Shown: positions 38,501 through 48,310, counted from the stretch's first letter. The stretch is 64,000 nt of DNA from Leptolyngbya sp. Cla-17 (GCF_016807185.1 NZ_JAEVYN010000002.1:2021367-2085366); one strand, 5' to 3'. Numbers and translations: made by a program. The notes: a model not told the origin generated them from the sequence alone.

Positions 38501-39718
38501 TAATGCATCTATTTCCTTGGTCTGAAATTGTTCTAAGCTATTGTTTCCCTCTTGTTGTAAGCGAGTTGCTTCCTGTGCATTTTGATAATGCAGAAGAAAA
38601 GCAGGTAGACCAATACTTCCAGCAATAAACAAAACAGCAGATATCCCTGAAGCCGTACGCCTAATAATTAGTCCTAGATCGTTAGATCTCCGAGAAGTAA
38701 CTATGTTTCTGTGATCTACTTTGAGTGCTATAGACTTCTCCGATTTGATAAGGTAAAGCCAGACTTTTGCCAGTAAAAATTTCGAGTTTGATGATGTATC
38801 GTCCTCGGCTGAGGAAAGCTGTGATTGTTTATTAGAGGTTTTAATTGATGAAGTTCTCTGCTTCTCATCAGAAATACTGTGACCACTTCCTGAAAGAGAT
38901 TTCAGTTCAGATTCAAATTCTTTTTTAAGAAATGCCGTATCACCGTGTTTTGCTATTTCACTTGCTAAGTTAAAGGTGAACTTAGCAAGTATCTCAAAGG
39001 CAAAAGCACTGGCATGGTGAGCGGCTTTCTCTTGGCGAATATTTTCGGGTTCTAAGGAGTTGTCATTTTTGCCTTCAATCAAGTCAGAAATTCCACGAAT
39101 CACAATTGCCTTAATATCTGGATAGGCAAAGACCGCACTCAGGAAGCCAAATCCTTCCATCTCAACAGCGATTGCATCGTTATAGCTCTCTCTCAGAAGC
39201 TGGAAAACGTCTGATTGTCTGGAGACGATGACCTTTTCTCCAGCAGCAATCGGAGCCACAAAGACATGTGGCGGTGAAACGGGACTGCTGGGAAGCCGTA
39301 GCAACCAATCTGTTTTCCCCGCCTCTCGCTTTGCTCTCTGCACCAGTGCATAAGCTGATTGTCCTAAGGCAGGACGGGTAAAGAACTGGTCTCCTAACTT
39401 TCCTGACTCATAGCCATATACTTTTGTTGCTACTACCACATCGCCGATCGCAACATCTTTAATTCCTCCAGCAATGCCGACAAAGAAAAGGACGTCAGGT
39501 TTGAAGTAGGTGATTGCCCGTTCTGCTTCTAACGCTGCTCCTGCGTTTCCTGCCCCTATCTCAGCAATTCCAACTTCCCAGTTCTGGTCATCCGCTACAA
39601 ACTGGCCTTTCTCATAGATGGTTCCCTGCGGATCCTCTACTTCTTGAAGATCGTGAAGATAATCTCGAACAGCTTTGTACTCGATAGAAATTGCAGTAAG
39701 AATAACAGCACAAGGCAT
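35573..39718 (-). CDS. Nucleoside-phosphorylase-like domain fused to membrane segment and ~22 WD40 repeats
   Basis: Residues 1-250 are a PNP/MTAN-fold domain: VGIAGGIKDVAIGD (80-93), VEMEGFGF (185-192) and RGISDL (208-213) with the catalytic-type Asp212. A linker of ~100 polar residues leads to one membrane segment near 360-380 (ISAVLFIAGSIGLPAFLLHY). From ~450 to 1360 I count 22 WD40-type units ending in (V/I)R(L/I)WD-like strands, enough for three seven-bladed propellers. Comparable N-terminal domains in bacterial defence proteins cleave ATP or other nucleotides. A membrane-tethered sensor-effector is the inferred role. Confidence 0.85.
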   Translation of the reverse strand: MPCAVILTAISIEYKAVRDYLHDLQEVEDPQGTIYEKGQFVADDQNWEVGIAEIGAGNAGAALEAERAITYFKPDVLFFVGIAGGIKDVAIGDVVVATKVYGYESGKLGDQFFTRPALGQSAYALVQRAKREAGKTDWLLRLPSSPVSPPHVFVAPIAAGEKVIVSRQSDVFQLLRESYNDAIAVEMEGFGFLSAVFAYPDIKAIVIRGISDLIEGKNDNSLEPENIRQEKAAHHASAFAFEILAKFTFNLASEIAKHGDTAFLKKEFESELKSLSGSGHSISDEKQRTSSIKTSNKQSQLSSAEDDTSSNSKFLLAKVWLYLIKSEKSIALKVDHRNIVTSRRSNDLGLIIRRTASGISAVLFIAGSIGLPAFLLHYQNAQEATRLQQEGNNSLEQFQTKEIDALLTAMKAGQDLLFSAGDKKLRKQYLAATPLSALQKILSNIREKNQLIGHTGTIWSVDVSPDGKQMITGGEGGSVLVWDEFGKNIKSLEGHSDTVVSVIFSPNGQQIATAGDSGVVFLWNASGKRTNQFKGNRGAVRGLSFSPDGRQIATVGDDGITRTWDTFGIENAQFPRSTGISRSVAFSPDGKQIATAGDDGILRILDIAKKQVSRQFNVSSDYVRSVAFSPDGKRIATAGDDGIAKIWDTSGNLLITFPKQQGSIWSIKFSENGQLIATGGDDGIVRIWNSETGKLIEQLKKQGGVKSLNFSSKNQYLVTAGEDKIAHIWDLSSKQILQFQPSQTAIWKNFFSPDGFSIATISLDGQAKIFNWKNENLANLDTKQSSPAYGDFLPNGSFITIGLDGLIQQWDLSGKKIKEYRHNDGGLKRAVISPDGTLIAASKLDNAVYLWDIEGREVFRFKDQLEGPIRFSQNSKKIATVGKNNIIYIWDTLGNQLTQLREQEGGTSDLSFSPDGRLIVTVDFGGTVRIWESSGRLISKLEGDTSSIRKVIFSRDGKILATSGTDGFVRLWNLSGNQITEMIGHQGNVLSIEFSPDRKSIISTGEDKTVRLWSLSGKQLAQWNDHQKQVWGSAFSPDGKYIATASTDGILYFRTSSGRIISQINIFQGHRDIVEILRFSPDGSRIITGGPGEVVRLWDKYGQMTNQFITNHFLLSQIRFSPDNKHIATAGYDGAARLWDLTGKQLAQMNGHTQIIYDLVFNPDGKSIATVGSDGAVRLWDLTGKQLAQMNGREEPVWGVDFSRDGQFILTSGADQTIRIWEKSGREKAKIKVEENQVRMLGFIGNESQYIVIVGKEGMAEIWDLMGNQIVQMKDHKGTVTSFASSPSEEILATAGEDGIIRLWLLPSGQKITEFSADQGTINYLSFANEEVLASGGGDGTVRLWRVGGLGNLLNWGCDWLKDYLIAHPDANKQLRVCHQK

Positions 39719-39884
39719 AGAATTTTTCGCCGCAGATTATTGTCTTGTACTCTTCTACATTAGTTTTAATACTATTTATCCCCAAAGACTGGATAGTGCA
39801 ACACTTTTAATGTAGGTCGGTGCCCGCAGAACCAGTAGAAAATGAGCGGCAATCAAGGTATATAGGGCAATCGGTCACTGAATC

Positions 39885-40256
39885 CTACCCAAGCTCATAG
39901 CCCTGATTCACCCAGTAATGCCAGTCGGCAATGGCTTGTTGCGTGTCTGCATCTGCCGCTGGTGCCTGTAGATGAATCAACGGTACTGCCAGCGTATCGC
40001 CCTCCCAGTCAATCTCCACAAACATTTCGCGATCGCACTCATTCTCCGGTGCCATGCCCACTACTACCACGGTCGCGCTTTCCTTTAAGGGAGACCTGCG
40101 CCGCTTACTGATGCAGGTTGCGGTGAAGGGAAACTGCATCGTGTCTTGCAAGTAGTAGTACCAGCCCATCGCCTGCTCTTCCGGACCATAGGCATCCACC
40201 ACAACTTCCATTGTGATGCGTTCTTCCCGCTCCTCGTCCCCTTCGCCTTTCGCCAT
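39885..40256 (-). CDS. CcbP-like (Calci_bind_CcbP) protein, intact copy
   Basis: A 123-residue acidic protein with ITMEVVVDAYGPEEQAMGWY, YYLQDTMQFPFTATCISKR and ending AIADWHYWVNQGYELG. This matches the family of the cyanobacterial calcium-binding protein CcbP; about a quarter of the first 20 residues are Glu or Asp. Calcium buffering is known for CcbP; whether this copy does so is inferred. It follows a small membrane protein on the same strand, and both are divergent from a PNP-HEAT gene. A truncated second copy lies at 48799-49026. Confidence 0.75.
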   Translation of the reverse strand: MAKGEGDEEREERITMEVVVDAYGPEEQAMGWYYYLQDTMQFPFTATCISKRRRSPLKESATVVVVGMAPENECDREMFVEIDWEGDTLAVPLIHLQAPAADADTQQAIADWHYWVNQGYELG

Positions 40257-40302
40257 CACAGAACCTTACTGTTTATTGCTGAATCGTACACCTAGGCTAA
40301 GG

Positions 40303-40854
40303 TTAGCGTCCCTTTGCCAGGTCAGCATAAATGAACGTCTCAACCCCCAACACAATTAAAAGCAAAAGCTCCACCCAGGACAGAAGCGTCACCCCTAAAG
40401 GCGGCTTGGGCACTAGAAACCAGAACGCCGCCAAAGCAATCAACCCCGAAGCCACAAACGTGATTTCATCCACAACCAACTGCTGAATCTTGCGGCGCTT
40501 GCGGTGTTTGTCGTCCCGGTGGGTGATCTCCCATCCAAACAGGGTTTCCAGATCCTCGTAGCCCGTATGCTCCTTCACCTTGTCAACCAGCTTGTAACGG
40601 ATATACCTGCCGATCGCCGAAATCTTCTCATCGTTGACTACGTAGGTCCAACCCAGAATTAGGCAGACCCAGGGAACCACCAGCAAGGCATAGTAGTTAC
40701 TTGCATTAGAAACCGCAAACGAGATGATCGTGGCAAACAAGCCCAACGTCACGTACAGCAGATTGTCCCGGAAGCCAATCCGTTGAGCCTGCTCTGACTT
40801 CAGCTTGTCATATTCCTTAAAAAAGATTTCAAGAATTTGGTTTTTATCGCTCAT
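40303..40854 (-). CDS. Small membrane protein paired with PNP-fusion genes, intact copy
   Basis: A 183-residue protein with a polar N-terminal helix (LEIFFKEYDKLKSEQAQRIG). A hydrophobic pair follows (NLLYVTLGLFATIISFAV, YYALLVVPWVCLILGWTYVV), then a charged cytoplasmic stretch (HRDDKHRKRRKIQQ), then two more segments (FVASGLIALAAFWFLV, VELLLLIVLGVETFIYADL). I recognise no named family. Its repeated position between a CcbP-like gene and a PNP-fusion gene suggests a membrane component of that system. Confidence 0.65.
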   Translation of the reverse strand: MSDKNQILEIFFKEYDKLKSEQAQRIGFRDNLLYVTLGLFATIISFAVSNASNYYALLVVPWVCLILGWTYVVNDEKISAIGRYIRYKLVDKVKEHTGYEDLETLFGWEITHRDDKHRKRRKIQQLVVDEITFVASGLIALAAFWFLVPKPPLGVTLLSWVELLLLIVLGVETFIYADLAKGR

Positions 40855-40998
40855 GGCTGACTCCTGCTCGAACCCTGCATCTATTGTGGCTGATGAAAAA
40901 CCATTTCTCAGTCAGCCAAAGAAATTCTCCATACTCTAGGCAAATCGAGATTAAACAGCCAAAATAATGAATACTCAGGTTCCTCGAAGGGATTAGCC

Positions 40999-43266
40999 AT
41001 GCCTCGCGCAGTAATTTTGACTGCTCTGCCCGTTGAATACTTGGCTGTCCGTACGCATCTGACAGAAATCCGTGAGGAAATGCATCCTCAGGGGACTATT
41101 TACGAGCGCGGGAAATTTATCGCAAATGGGCAGGAATGGGAGGTTGGGATTGCCGAGGTCGGAGCAGGTAACGCGGGGGCAGCCGTCGAAGCAGAACGGG
41201 CGATCGCCTACTTCAAGCCCGACATTCTTTTCTTTGTGGGCATCGCTGGAGGCATTAAAGATGTGGCGATCGGTGATGTCGTAGCAGCAACAGAAGTTTA
41301 CGGCTACGAATCTGGCAAGGTTGGAGAGCAGTTCTTCACACGTCCTGCATTAGGACAATCAGCTTATGCATTAGTGCAGCGGGCTAAAGCAGAGGCGAGA
41401 AACGAAGAGTGGTTGCAGCGCCTATTCAACAGTTCCACTTCACAGCCTCGTGTGTTTGTCGCGCCGATTGCTGCTGGGGAGAAGGTAGTTGCCTCAAAGG
41501 AATCAGATGTTCTCAACTTCATCAGGGGAAGCTATAACGATGCGATCGCTGTTGAGATGGAAGGTTTCGGTTTTCTAAGCGCAGCTTTTGCCTACCCCAA
41601 TATTAAGGCGATCGTGATTCGGGGTATATCTGACCTAATTCAGGATAAGAATGCGGCTGATCCTATCCACGGTAATGAGAAAGAACGGCAGGAAAGAGCG
41701 TCTCATAATGTCAGTGCATTTGCTTTTGAAATGTTGGCTAAATTGAAAATCAATGGTATGGACCCACAGGGCAAGTCCCGGTCGGTATTTCGCCCTAAGG
41801 GGTGGGGAATGAACCCAAAGAGATTCAGTGACAAAGTTGAACCAACAGCTAGTGTCGAAACCACCTCAAAACAATTCGATATAGAAGAAATGATCTCAGA
41901 GATTCGTTCTGGGGATCCATTAATTGCAGCTAACGCTGTTCAATTTCTTAGAGATCGACCAGATCTCATGCCGCGTATCCTGGATTTCGACACTGGCATA
42001 AGTCCTGTTTCAATGGAAGCAGTAAGAACTCTATTCCGTGACTACCCTGAACAGTCTGGGGAACTTCTGCTAGACAGAGTGAATCAGGCACATACAAATT
42101 GGAGTTTAGGAGTGAAAGCAGCAACTTGCTTTGATCGAGTTCATGAACCTTACTGTGTGGATGAACTGGTTAGAAATCTAGGTCCAGGAATATATAGGGA
42201 TATTAAACAAATATCAATAGATGCTCTTGGTCGATGTGGAGGGATTGGTTGGGGGCTTCAGCTTAGAAAAATCCTCGACTCTCCAATTAACCAAGAAGAA
42301 GAGAACGATGAATTTGGTTGGTATGTAGTTAACGCCTTAGCACGTTTATTCTCGCGAAGTACAAATGAATTAGATATCTCATATGCCTCTGAGCATCTGC
42401 TTCAGGAGTTGATACAACAATCTCAATCTCGGAAAAAATATGCAAACTATTCTAGTCTAACGGATATCTTGAAGGATCCATGTAATGCAAAACATGGAGA
42501 TGCATTTATTGGCTGGTTGGCTTCCGAGCCAAGTAAAATTGCATCAACTGCTGCGTTTTTACTTGGTTGGCATAAAGTTATGCGAGCTGTCAAACCTCTA
42601 ATTAAACGTATAGAAAATTGTCTAATCGTTGATCTGACTGAGTCGGAAAGGTCTTTTATTCGTGAAGCTTCATCAGCACTAGGCCGTATTGGAACATCTG
42701 CGGCGTTAGAATATTTGCTCTCTACTCCAGAAAGTTCTATTGAGAGATATGGACTTGTATTTTCTATGGAAGAAATAACAGATCTCTCTTTATTCCACGA
42801 AGTTGTCAGAGAACTTCTTACAAGTGAACACCATAATCGGAATCATCGTTATAACCGGGACCATCATTTTATTTTTCGCGCTATTGGCCGACGGAGAGAT
42901 CAAGAATCACATCCAGAGTTGTTAGTAGCTCTTGAGGGGAGTGAGCCTGTAGAACGTGGAGCCTCTGCACTGGCACTTGCACGGCTGAAATACCCTCTAA
43001 ATCAAAATGACCTGCGACGTGCTCTCGATCAATCTAATAGTACGGTAGAGGGTACATTAATAAGATTAGCTATTTTAACGATTGATCCAAGTTCATATCG
43101 TGATTTAGAGGATCAATTACGTCGTGACTTGAGCAAAGATTCTTATATGTACGACGAGTATATTACTACTGACATCATTGAAGTTCTTGTGGGGACCGAG
43201 GAACCAGATGCAGTAAAGTTGGCTGAAGCTTGGAAACCTTTTTATCAAGGTGCCAAATTAGTCTGA
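40999..43266 (+). CDS. Nucleoside-phosphorylase-like domain fused to HEAT-like repeats
   Basis: 755 residues. Residues 1-250 are the PNP/MTAN-fold domain with VGIAGGIKDVAIGD, VEMEGFGF and RGISDL all intact. After a ~40-residue linker come about 450 residues of helical repeats of HEAT type. These contain units such as LIAANAVQFLRDRPDLMPRI, SIDALGRCGGIGWGLQL, FIREASSALGRIGTSAALE and RGASALALARLKYPLN. The gene is divergent, with a 144-bp gap, from the membrane/CcbP pair. A nucleotide-cleaving effector controlled by a helical sensor is inferred. Confidence 0.83.
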   Translation: MPRAVILTALPVEYLAVRTHLTEIREEMHPQGTIYERGKFIANGQEWEVGIAEVGAGNAGAAVEAERAIAYFKPDILFFVGIAGGIKDVAIGDVVAATEVYGYESGKVGEQFFTRPALGQSAYALVQRAKAEARNEEWLQRLFNSSTSQPRVFVAPIAAGEKVVASKESDVLNFIRGSYNDAIAVEMEGFGFLSAAFAYPNIKAIVIRGISDLIQDKNAADPIHGNEKERQERASHNVSAFAFEMLAKLKINGMDPQGKSRSVFRPKGWGMNPKRFSDKVEPTASVETTSKQFDIEEMISEIRSGDPLIAANAVQFLRDRPDLMPRILDFDTGISPVSMEAVRTLFRDYPEQSGELLLDRVNQAHTNWSLGVKAATCFDRVHEPYCVDELVRNLGPGIYRDIKQISIDALGRCGGIGWGLQLRKILDSPINQEEENDEFGWYVVNALARLFSRSTNELDISYASEHLLQELIQQSQSRKKYANYSSLTDILKDPCNAKHGDAFIGWLASEPSKIASTAAFLLGWHKVMRAVKPLIKRIENCLIVDLTESERSFIREASSALGRIGTSAALEYLLSTPESSIERYGLVFSMEEITDLSLFHEVVRELLTSEHHNRNHRYNRDHHFIFRAIGRRRDQESHPELLVALEGSEPVERGASALALARLKYPLNQNDLRRALDQSNSTVEGTLIRLAILTIDPSSYRDLEDQLRRDLSKDSYMYDEYITTDIIEVLVGTEEPDAVKLAEAWKPFYQGAKLV

Positions 43267-43432
43267 TAAGTTAATTCAGTTTCTATCCCAAATCAGCAAA
43301 GGCTTCAGAGATAAAATAATGCAATTTAGAGGCTCAAATAGCTTAATTAAAGATTCACCGGAGCGAGGTATCACAGAATAGCCTTTTTAAGGATTGTTAA
43401 TATTGATCTATTCATATACAAAGTATTGACGA

Positions 43433-46400
43433 ATGCCTCGTGCAGTCATCCTAGTCTCTCATCCTGATGAGCATCAGGCTACTCGTGTTTATCTCACAGA
43501 GCTTGAAGAGAAAACTCATCCTCAAGGGACAGTTTACGAATCAGGGCAGTTCACTGCTAATGGACAAACCTGGGAGGTATCAATTTCCCAAATCGGACCA
43601 GGGAATTCTGATGCTGCAACAGAAACAGAACGAGCGATCGCCTACTGGCAACCCAATGTAGTTCTATCGGTTGGTGTAGCGATTGGGTTGAAGGATGTTG
43701 TTGCGGGAAACGTTGTTGCTGCAATCGAGGTCTATGGCTATGAGGCTGGCAAGGTAATAGAGTCTAGCTTTTTACCAAGACCGAAAATTGGACTAGCAAG
43801 CTATAGCCTGGAACAGCGTGCAAAAGCGGAAGCACGGCGGGAGAATTGGTTAGATCGCATCCAGGGGGAAGAATCCAATTGGACTCCCCAAGCTGTTGTT
43901 GGAGCGATCGCGGCGGGTGAGAAAGAGCTTACTTCTAGCCAATCTGAGCTTTACCAGCTTTTGCAAGCAAACTATGGGGATGCTTTGGCAGTGGATGATA
44001 CAGGATATGGTGTCCTGAAAGCAGTTCATGCCAATGTTGGAACTAATGCTTTAGTTATTCGAGGCATTACCCATGTCATCGATCAAGCGGTCACAATCGA
44101 CCCAGCCAAAGCAAGAAAAGTTGCGGCTCAACATGCAAGTGCCTTTGCCTTTGAAATCTTGGCAAAATTAGAGGCTGGTTCCTCTATCGGTCTAAGTCTG
44201 GCTCAGTACACCAAGCTCAAACAGAATCTGGCGGATGTGTCGAAAGGGCCGCTGAGTTGGCGACGCACGTTGAGGAACAATCAGCAGATTGAGCGCTCTG
44301 AGCTAGACCACTTGCTGAACCGCGTCAAAACAGAAGAGTCGTCTACAACGATCGTACTGGGTGTTCCTGGGTCAGGGAAGTCCGCCTTGATCGCAACTTT
44401 GGGCAATGAACTGAGCGCGCAAGGTTATGCAATTTTGGCAATCAAAGCCGATCAGTTAAATGGGGCCATCAACACGATCGAAGATTTGCAGCGTGACCTG
44501 AAACTTGAGTTGCATCCCAGCGATGCTATCCATGCAGTTGCTGTTAGAGAGCAAATTGTTGTTCTGATTGATCAGCTAGATGCTGTTTCTGAACTACTGG
44601 ATCGCAAATCTGAGCGACTGAGCCTGCTCCTATCTCTAATTCAGAGATTGTCTGGGAGTAAAAACGTTCATATCGTTGCTACCTGCCGGGAATTTGAATT
44701 TCGCTATGGCTCTCAGTTTGCTCGGCTTGCAGAAATCGATCAACTGGTCTTGAACCTTCCTACGTGGGACAAGATTGCCCCGATTTTGGAAGCAGCAGGA
44801 CATCATCCTGCAAGTATGGGGGAGCCGCTTCGAGAGTTATTACAGAATCCACTTCACCTGAATATTTTTCTCGATATTGCCCAACCTGGAGATGTTTTCA
44901 CATCTTCCCAGAAACTATTAGATCGCCTCTGGGAAGAACGAGTGATCAAGCAACCAGAAGCTGAAAAATGTGTCACGTTTTTGGAAAAACTTGCTAATCG
45001 TATGACTGATGAAGAGGTTTTGTGGTTGCCTCATGCGATCGCCGATACTTCTTCAGAGACTTGGCAGACGTTAGAGCAGGCTGGGCTACTAATAACCAAC
45101 CCAGAGAATGGAACCATCGGCTTCCGCCACCAAACCTATTACGACCATACCCTTGCCCGTAGTTTTGCTCGTGGCTCGCAATCCCTGACAGATCTCGTTT
45201 TAGAACGACAGGATGGTCTTTTTGTTAGACCGATCCTTCTACGTGGCTTAAATTATTTAAGGGGCACAGCCCCTCAACAATATGAACGAGAGCTTACAAA
45301 GCTTTTAACCAATGCAGAAGTAAACAATTGCATACTTAAAAATAAAACAGCAAAATCAGCATTGTACTTGCTCAGGCATGTATCTTACAGCTTCAGAGTC
45401 AAAGGGTTCAGTATTTTACAGACTTTAAGTCTGATTTACATACGAACACACATTTATACCCTTTTAGTTGAGTTTATTGGTTCACAACAAGATCCTGAAC
45501 CTGTTGAGGTACAACTCTTGATCTCATTACTCAAGTTAGAAACAGAAGGTCCAAAAGTTTTAGATGTGACTACTGCCAGTCTTGGCTGGTTTAGGCATTT
45601 TCGCGATCGCCCTGAGTTCAGACAGTGGTTAGAGAGACCAGCAGAACAGGCTGTCTATTGTTGTCCAGTCCTAACAGTCGCCGCAAGTTTTGCAGCCGAA
45701 GATGTCTGGGGATTGCTAGAAGAATATTGGCTAAACGAGAAAACCTACGACACCCTGAGTATTCGAGTCATCTGGAATATTGGGCAATGGACTTCTGAAA
45801 AAGTTTGGCTTCTAGAACAGGTTATTCGTCGCTCAAACATCGATTGGGATGCTGTAGTTGTTATCACTCAAAGAATCACTGAAGTTCTGCCCAATCATGC
45901 AGGAAGAGTGATTCGTGCTTATTTAGATCAGCGATTGACACAAGCGATCGCGGAGAGCCAAGTTCCTCCACCCGAATTACCACCTGATGCTGATGAGGCA
46001 CAACGGTATGCTCATGCGTACAAGTATGACGCAAGAGAGCCTCTAAAGAGGTTACTAGAGAGTGGAGGGGATTTATACGAAATCGAGAAATTTGCTCAGG
46101 TAAATCCAAAAGCTTTTCTAGATTCAATCTGGCCATGGTTCACAAATATCGTTGATCAGATTGCAAGAGAATCTGACTTAAATCACACAAGTTATCGTGA
46201 AGACCATTTAATTAGCCTAGATCACTATCATGGTGAAATTATTGAAGCACTATTGGCAGCCATCTTGGAATTAGCTCAGCAAGATCGACAGAACTTTTTG
46301 ACATTCGTAACGCAAAATCTGCAATCAGATTTACTCTTAGTTCATAGATTGCTTGCTCGTGGGTTAGAGAGAATAGCTAGCCAGGAACCACTGATCGTCC

Positions 46401-48310
46401 TAGATTATCTTTTGGGCGATCAAAGGCGCTTGTGTCTTGGCGATTGCATAGAAGGGTATCACTATGAGACAAAGCGCCTCATTTCATCAATTTGCCCACA
46501 TTTATTACCTGATGATAGAGAAGAACTTGAAAATGCCATTCGTCAATTTGATCATTGCTATGCTTGGGAGAATTGTGAACCTGACACTCGCCTCCGACTT
46601 TTGCAATACAATCGTCAACATCGGCTCCAACTCTTACTGACATTTCCTGATGGCTGTTTGAGTCCGGCAAGTAGGAATCTTAGAGATGAGGAAATTCGTG
46701 CTTTTCCCTGGGAAGTTGCAGAAGATCGATACCTAACTGGGACAGAAGCTCAGTTTGTTGGTCCACGCATGACTAAAGAAGAAATGAGCCGTGCAAGCGA
46801 TCAGAATTTGCTAAGTCTGGTCAATGAATTGCCTGACGAAAGCCTTTGGCATCATCCTCAGCAAAGATGGAATAAAAATCTCTCGTGGACTGGCGGCGCG
46901 ATTCAACAATCCCATGAATTTGGCGAACTGGCTAAAAGTGATCCCAATCGCGTTCTACGACTTTTGCCCCAACTTCAACCGCAGCGCCACGAAAGTTATG
47001 TGGGGAAGGCTCTAGTCAGTCTTTCAGAAACAGATTTCCCTGCGAGTCAATTGATTCAACTTGTTGAAGAACTGAATGAGCGTGGCTTCAATTCAGAAGA
47101 TTTTCGTGATGATGCCGCCCGTGCTCTGGAAAAAATTGCAGAGCGTAAGCAAGGACTACCAACAGCAGTTGTCTCTCTCCTTGAGAGTTGGCTACCTACA
47201 CACACCAAACCAGAATTAGAACATTATCGGAGTAAAGAGGAGCAACGCTCTGACCTGAAATCACCCATTCTTTTTAATGTCCACGGCTCTCATATGCTGC
47301 CTGGTGGTAGGGGTAACATTGTACGAGCGATTGCCGAGGGTTATCTCAGGCAAAATCCTCCAGACTTAGAGGGTTGGGCAAGATTTATCCGATCACAACT
47401 GGCTATGGAACCTCATCCAGCCGTATGGGTTGATACGCTGTCACGAATGCCACCGTTGCTGAATAGCGATCGCACTGAGGCAACCAAACTGTTTGACGAG
47501 GTGATTCGTAATTGTCCGGAGGTGCTTCAATATGCTTGGGCGCTGCACTTCATCGCCCACACAATTGGCTGGTTTGAACCCAGGGAAACCGTACAGGGCT
47601 GGTTAGAAATGCTTCAGGCTAATACCTCCAACTTTTCCCAGCAGGCGTATGGTGAATTATTACTGATTCAATATCTGCAATATCAGGACGAGTGGTCAGT
47701 TAATCGAATACGCGGTCACCTTTCTACTCAGGATAATGAAGCAGTCCTTTGTGGATTTGCTCACGCGGCAAGTCATTTGTGGGTTCAGAGGAGATGTAGG
47801 GCGATCGCAGCAGAAATTCTTTACACCCTTGCGTCCTCTTCCCATGCATCTGTTCAACATGCTGTAGCAGCCGTTTTCCGATGGAGTCAAAACAAATTTA
47901 GGTTAGATCAGGGAATGGAAAAGATCATTCAAGCCGTTTGCAAGAATCAAGGTGTACTTCTGGAAGCTGCTAATCATCTAACTGAAATCGTTGAAGCAGA
48001 GGAACTGGTAGAAACTCGTCCTGAAATTGTTGTAGAAGTTTGTGAGAGTCTAGTTGGTATCGCAGCAGAACTCAGCAATCCAGCAAGGGCAACAGCCCTC
48101 ATTGCTGAGAGTTTAACCACGATCGCCATCAAGCTGCATCGCCAACCTTCATACCGCGAGGTTGGTCTAAAAATTTTTGAACAACTCCTTGCTCTCAATT
48201 TAAGAGAAACCAGATCTGCGTTGGAAACACTCGATCGAAAACCAGATAGACCAGGTTTATACATTGCTCCTCGAAGAAGGTTACGTAGCCATCGCGCTCG
48301 TCGTAACTGA
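43433..48310 (+). CDS. Degenerate nucleoside-phosphorylase-like domain fused to P-loop NTPase and long helical region
   Basis: 1625 residues. Residues 1-250 align to the other PNP domains but the active-site motifs are changed: VDDTGYGV (187-194) for VEMEGFGF, RGITHV (210-215) for RGISDL, and GVAIGLKD for GIAGGIKD. A STAND/NACHT-like NTPase follows: Walker A VLGVPGSGKSALIA, Walker B IVVLIDQLDAV and an arginine in VATCREFEFRYG. Residues ~640-1600 are a helical, probably ARM/HEAT-like superstructure. I infer a pseudoenzyme sensor or scaffold. It lies 166 bp after the PNP-HEAT gene. Confidence 0.82.
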   Translation: MPRAVILVSHPDEHQATRVYLTELEEKTHPQGTVYESGQFTANGQTWEVSISQIGPGNSDAATETERAIAYWQPNVVLSVGVAIGLKDVVAGNVVAAIEVYGYEAGKVIESSFLPRPKIGLASYSLEQRAKAEARRENWLDRIQGEESNWTPQAVVGAIAAGEKELTSSQSELYQLLQANYGDALAVDDTGYGVLKAVHANVGTNALVIRGITHVIDQAVTIDPAKARKVAAQHASAFAFEILAKLEAGSSIGLSLAQYTKLKQNLADVSKGPLSWRRTLRNNQQIERSELDHLLNRVKTEESSTTIVLGVPGSGKSALIATLGNELSAQGYAILAIKADQLNGAINTIEDLQRDLKLELHPSDAIHAVAVREQIVVLIDQLDAVSELLDRKSERLSLLLSLIQRLSGSKNVHIVATCREFEFRYGSQFARLAEIDQLVLNLPTWDKIAPILEAAGHHPASMGEPLRELLQNPLHLNIFLDIAQPGDVFTSSQKLLDRLWEERVIKQPEAEKCVTFLEKLANRMTDEEVLWLPHAIADTSSETWQTLEQAGLLITNPENGTIGFRHQTYYDHTLARSFARGSQSLTDLVLERQDGLFVRPILLRGLNYLRGTAPQQYERELTKLLTNAEVNNCILKNKTAKSALYLLRHVSYSFRVKGFSILQTLSLIYIRTHIYTLLVEFIGSQQDPEPVEVQLLISLLKLETEGPKVLDVTTASLGWFRHFRDRPEFRQWLERPAEQAVYCCPVLTVAASFAAEDVWGLLEEYWLNEKTYDTLSIRVIWNIGQWTSEKVWLLEQVIRRSNIDWDAVVVITQRITEVLPNHAGRVIRAYLDQRLTQAIAESQVPPPELPPDADEAQRYAHAYKYDAREPLKRLLESGGDLYEIEKFAQVNPKAFLDSIWPWFTNIVDQIARESDLNHTSYREDHLISLDHYHGEIIEALLAAILELAQQDRQNFLTFVTQNLQSDLLLVHRLLARGLERIASQEPLIVLDYLLGDQRRLCLGDCIEGYHYETKRLISSICPHLLPDDREELENAIRQFDHCYAWENCEPDTRLRLLQYNRQHRLQLLLTFPDGCLSPASRNLRDEEIRAFPWEVAEDRYLTGTEAQFVGPRMTKEEMSRASDQNLLSLVNELPDESLWHHPQQRWNKNLSWTGGAIQQSHEFGELAKSDPNRVLRLLPQLQPQRHESYVGKALVSLSETDFPASQLIQLVEELNERGFNSEDFRDDAARALEKIAERKQGLPTAVVSLLESWLPTHTKPELEHYRSKEEQRSDLKSPILFNVHGSHMLPGGRGNIVRAIAEGYLRQNPPDLEGWARFIRSQLAMEPHPAVWVDTLSRMPPLLNSDRTEATKLFDEVIRNCPEVLQYAWALHFIAHTIGWFEPRETVQGWLEMLQANTSNFSQQAYGELLLIQYLQYQDEWSVNRIRGHLSTQDNEAVLCGFAHAASHLWVQRRCRAIAAEILYTLASSSHASVQHAVAAVFRWSQNKFRLDQGMEKIIQAVCKNQGVLLEAANHLTEIVEAEELVETRPEIVVEVCESLVGIAAELSNPARATALIAESLTTIAIKLHRQPSYREVGLKIFEQLLALNLRETRSALETLDRKPDRPGLYIAPRRRLRSHRARRN

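Noticed and set aside
37899..38525. Plus-strand open frame of 208 codons within the WD40 gene
   Set aside because: Antisense shadow of repetitive WD40 codons; no start context and no protein character of its own.
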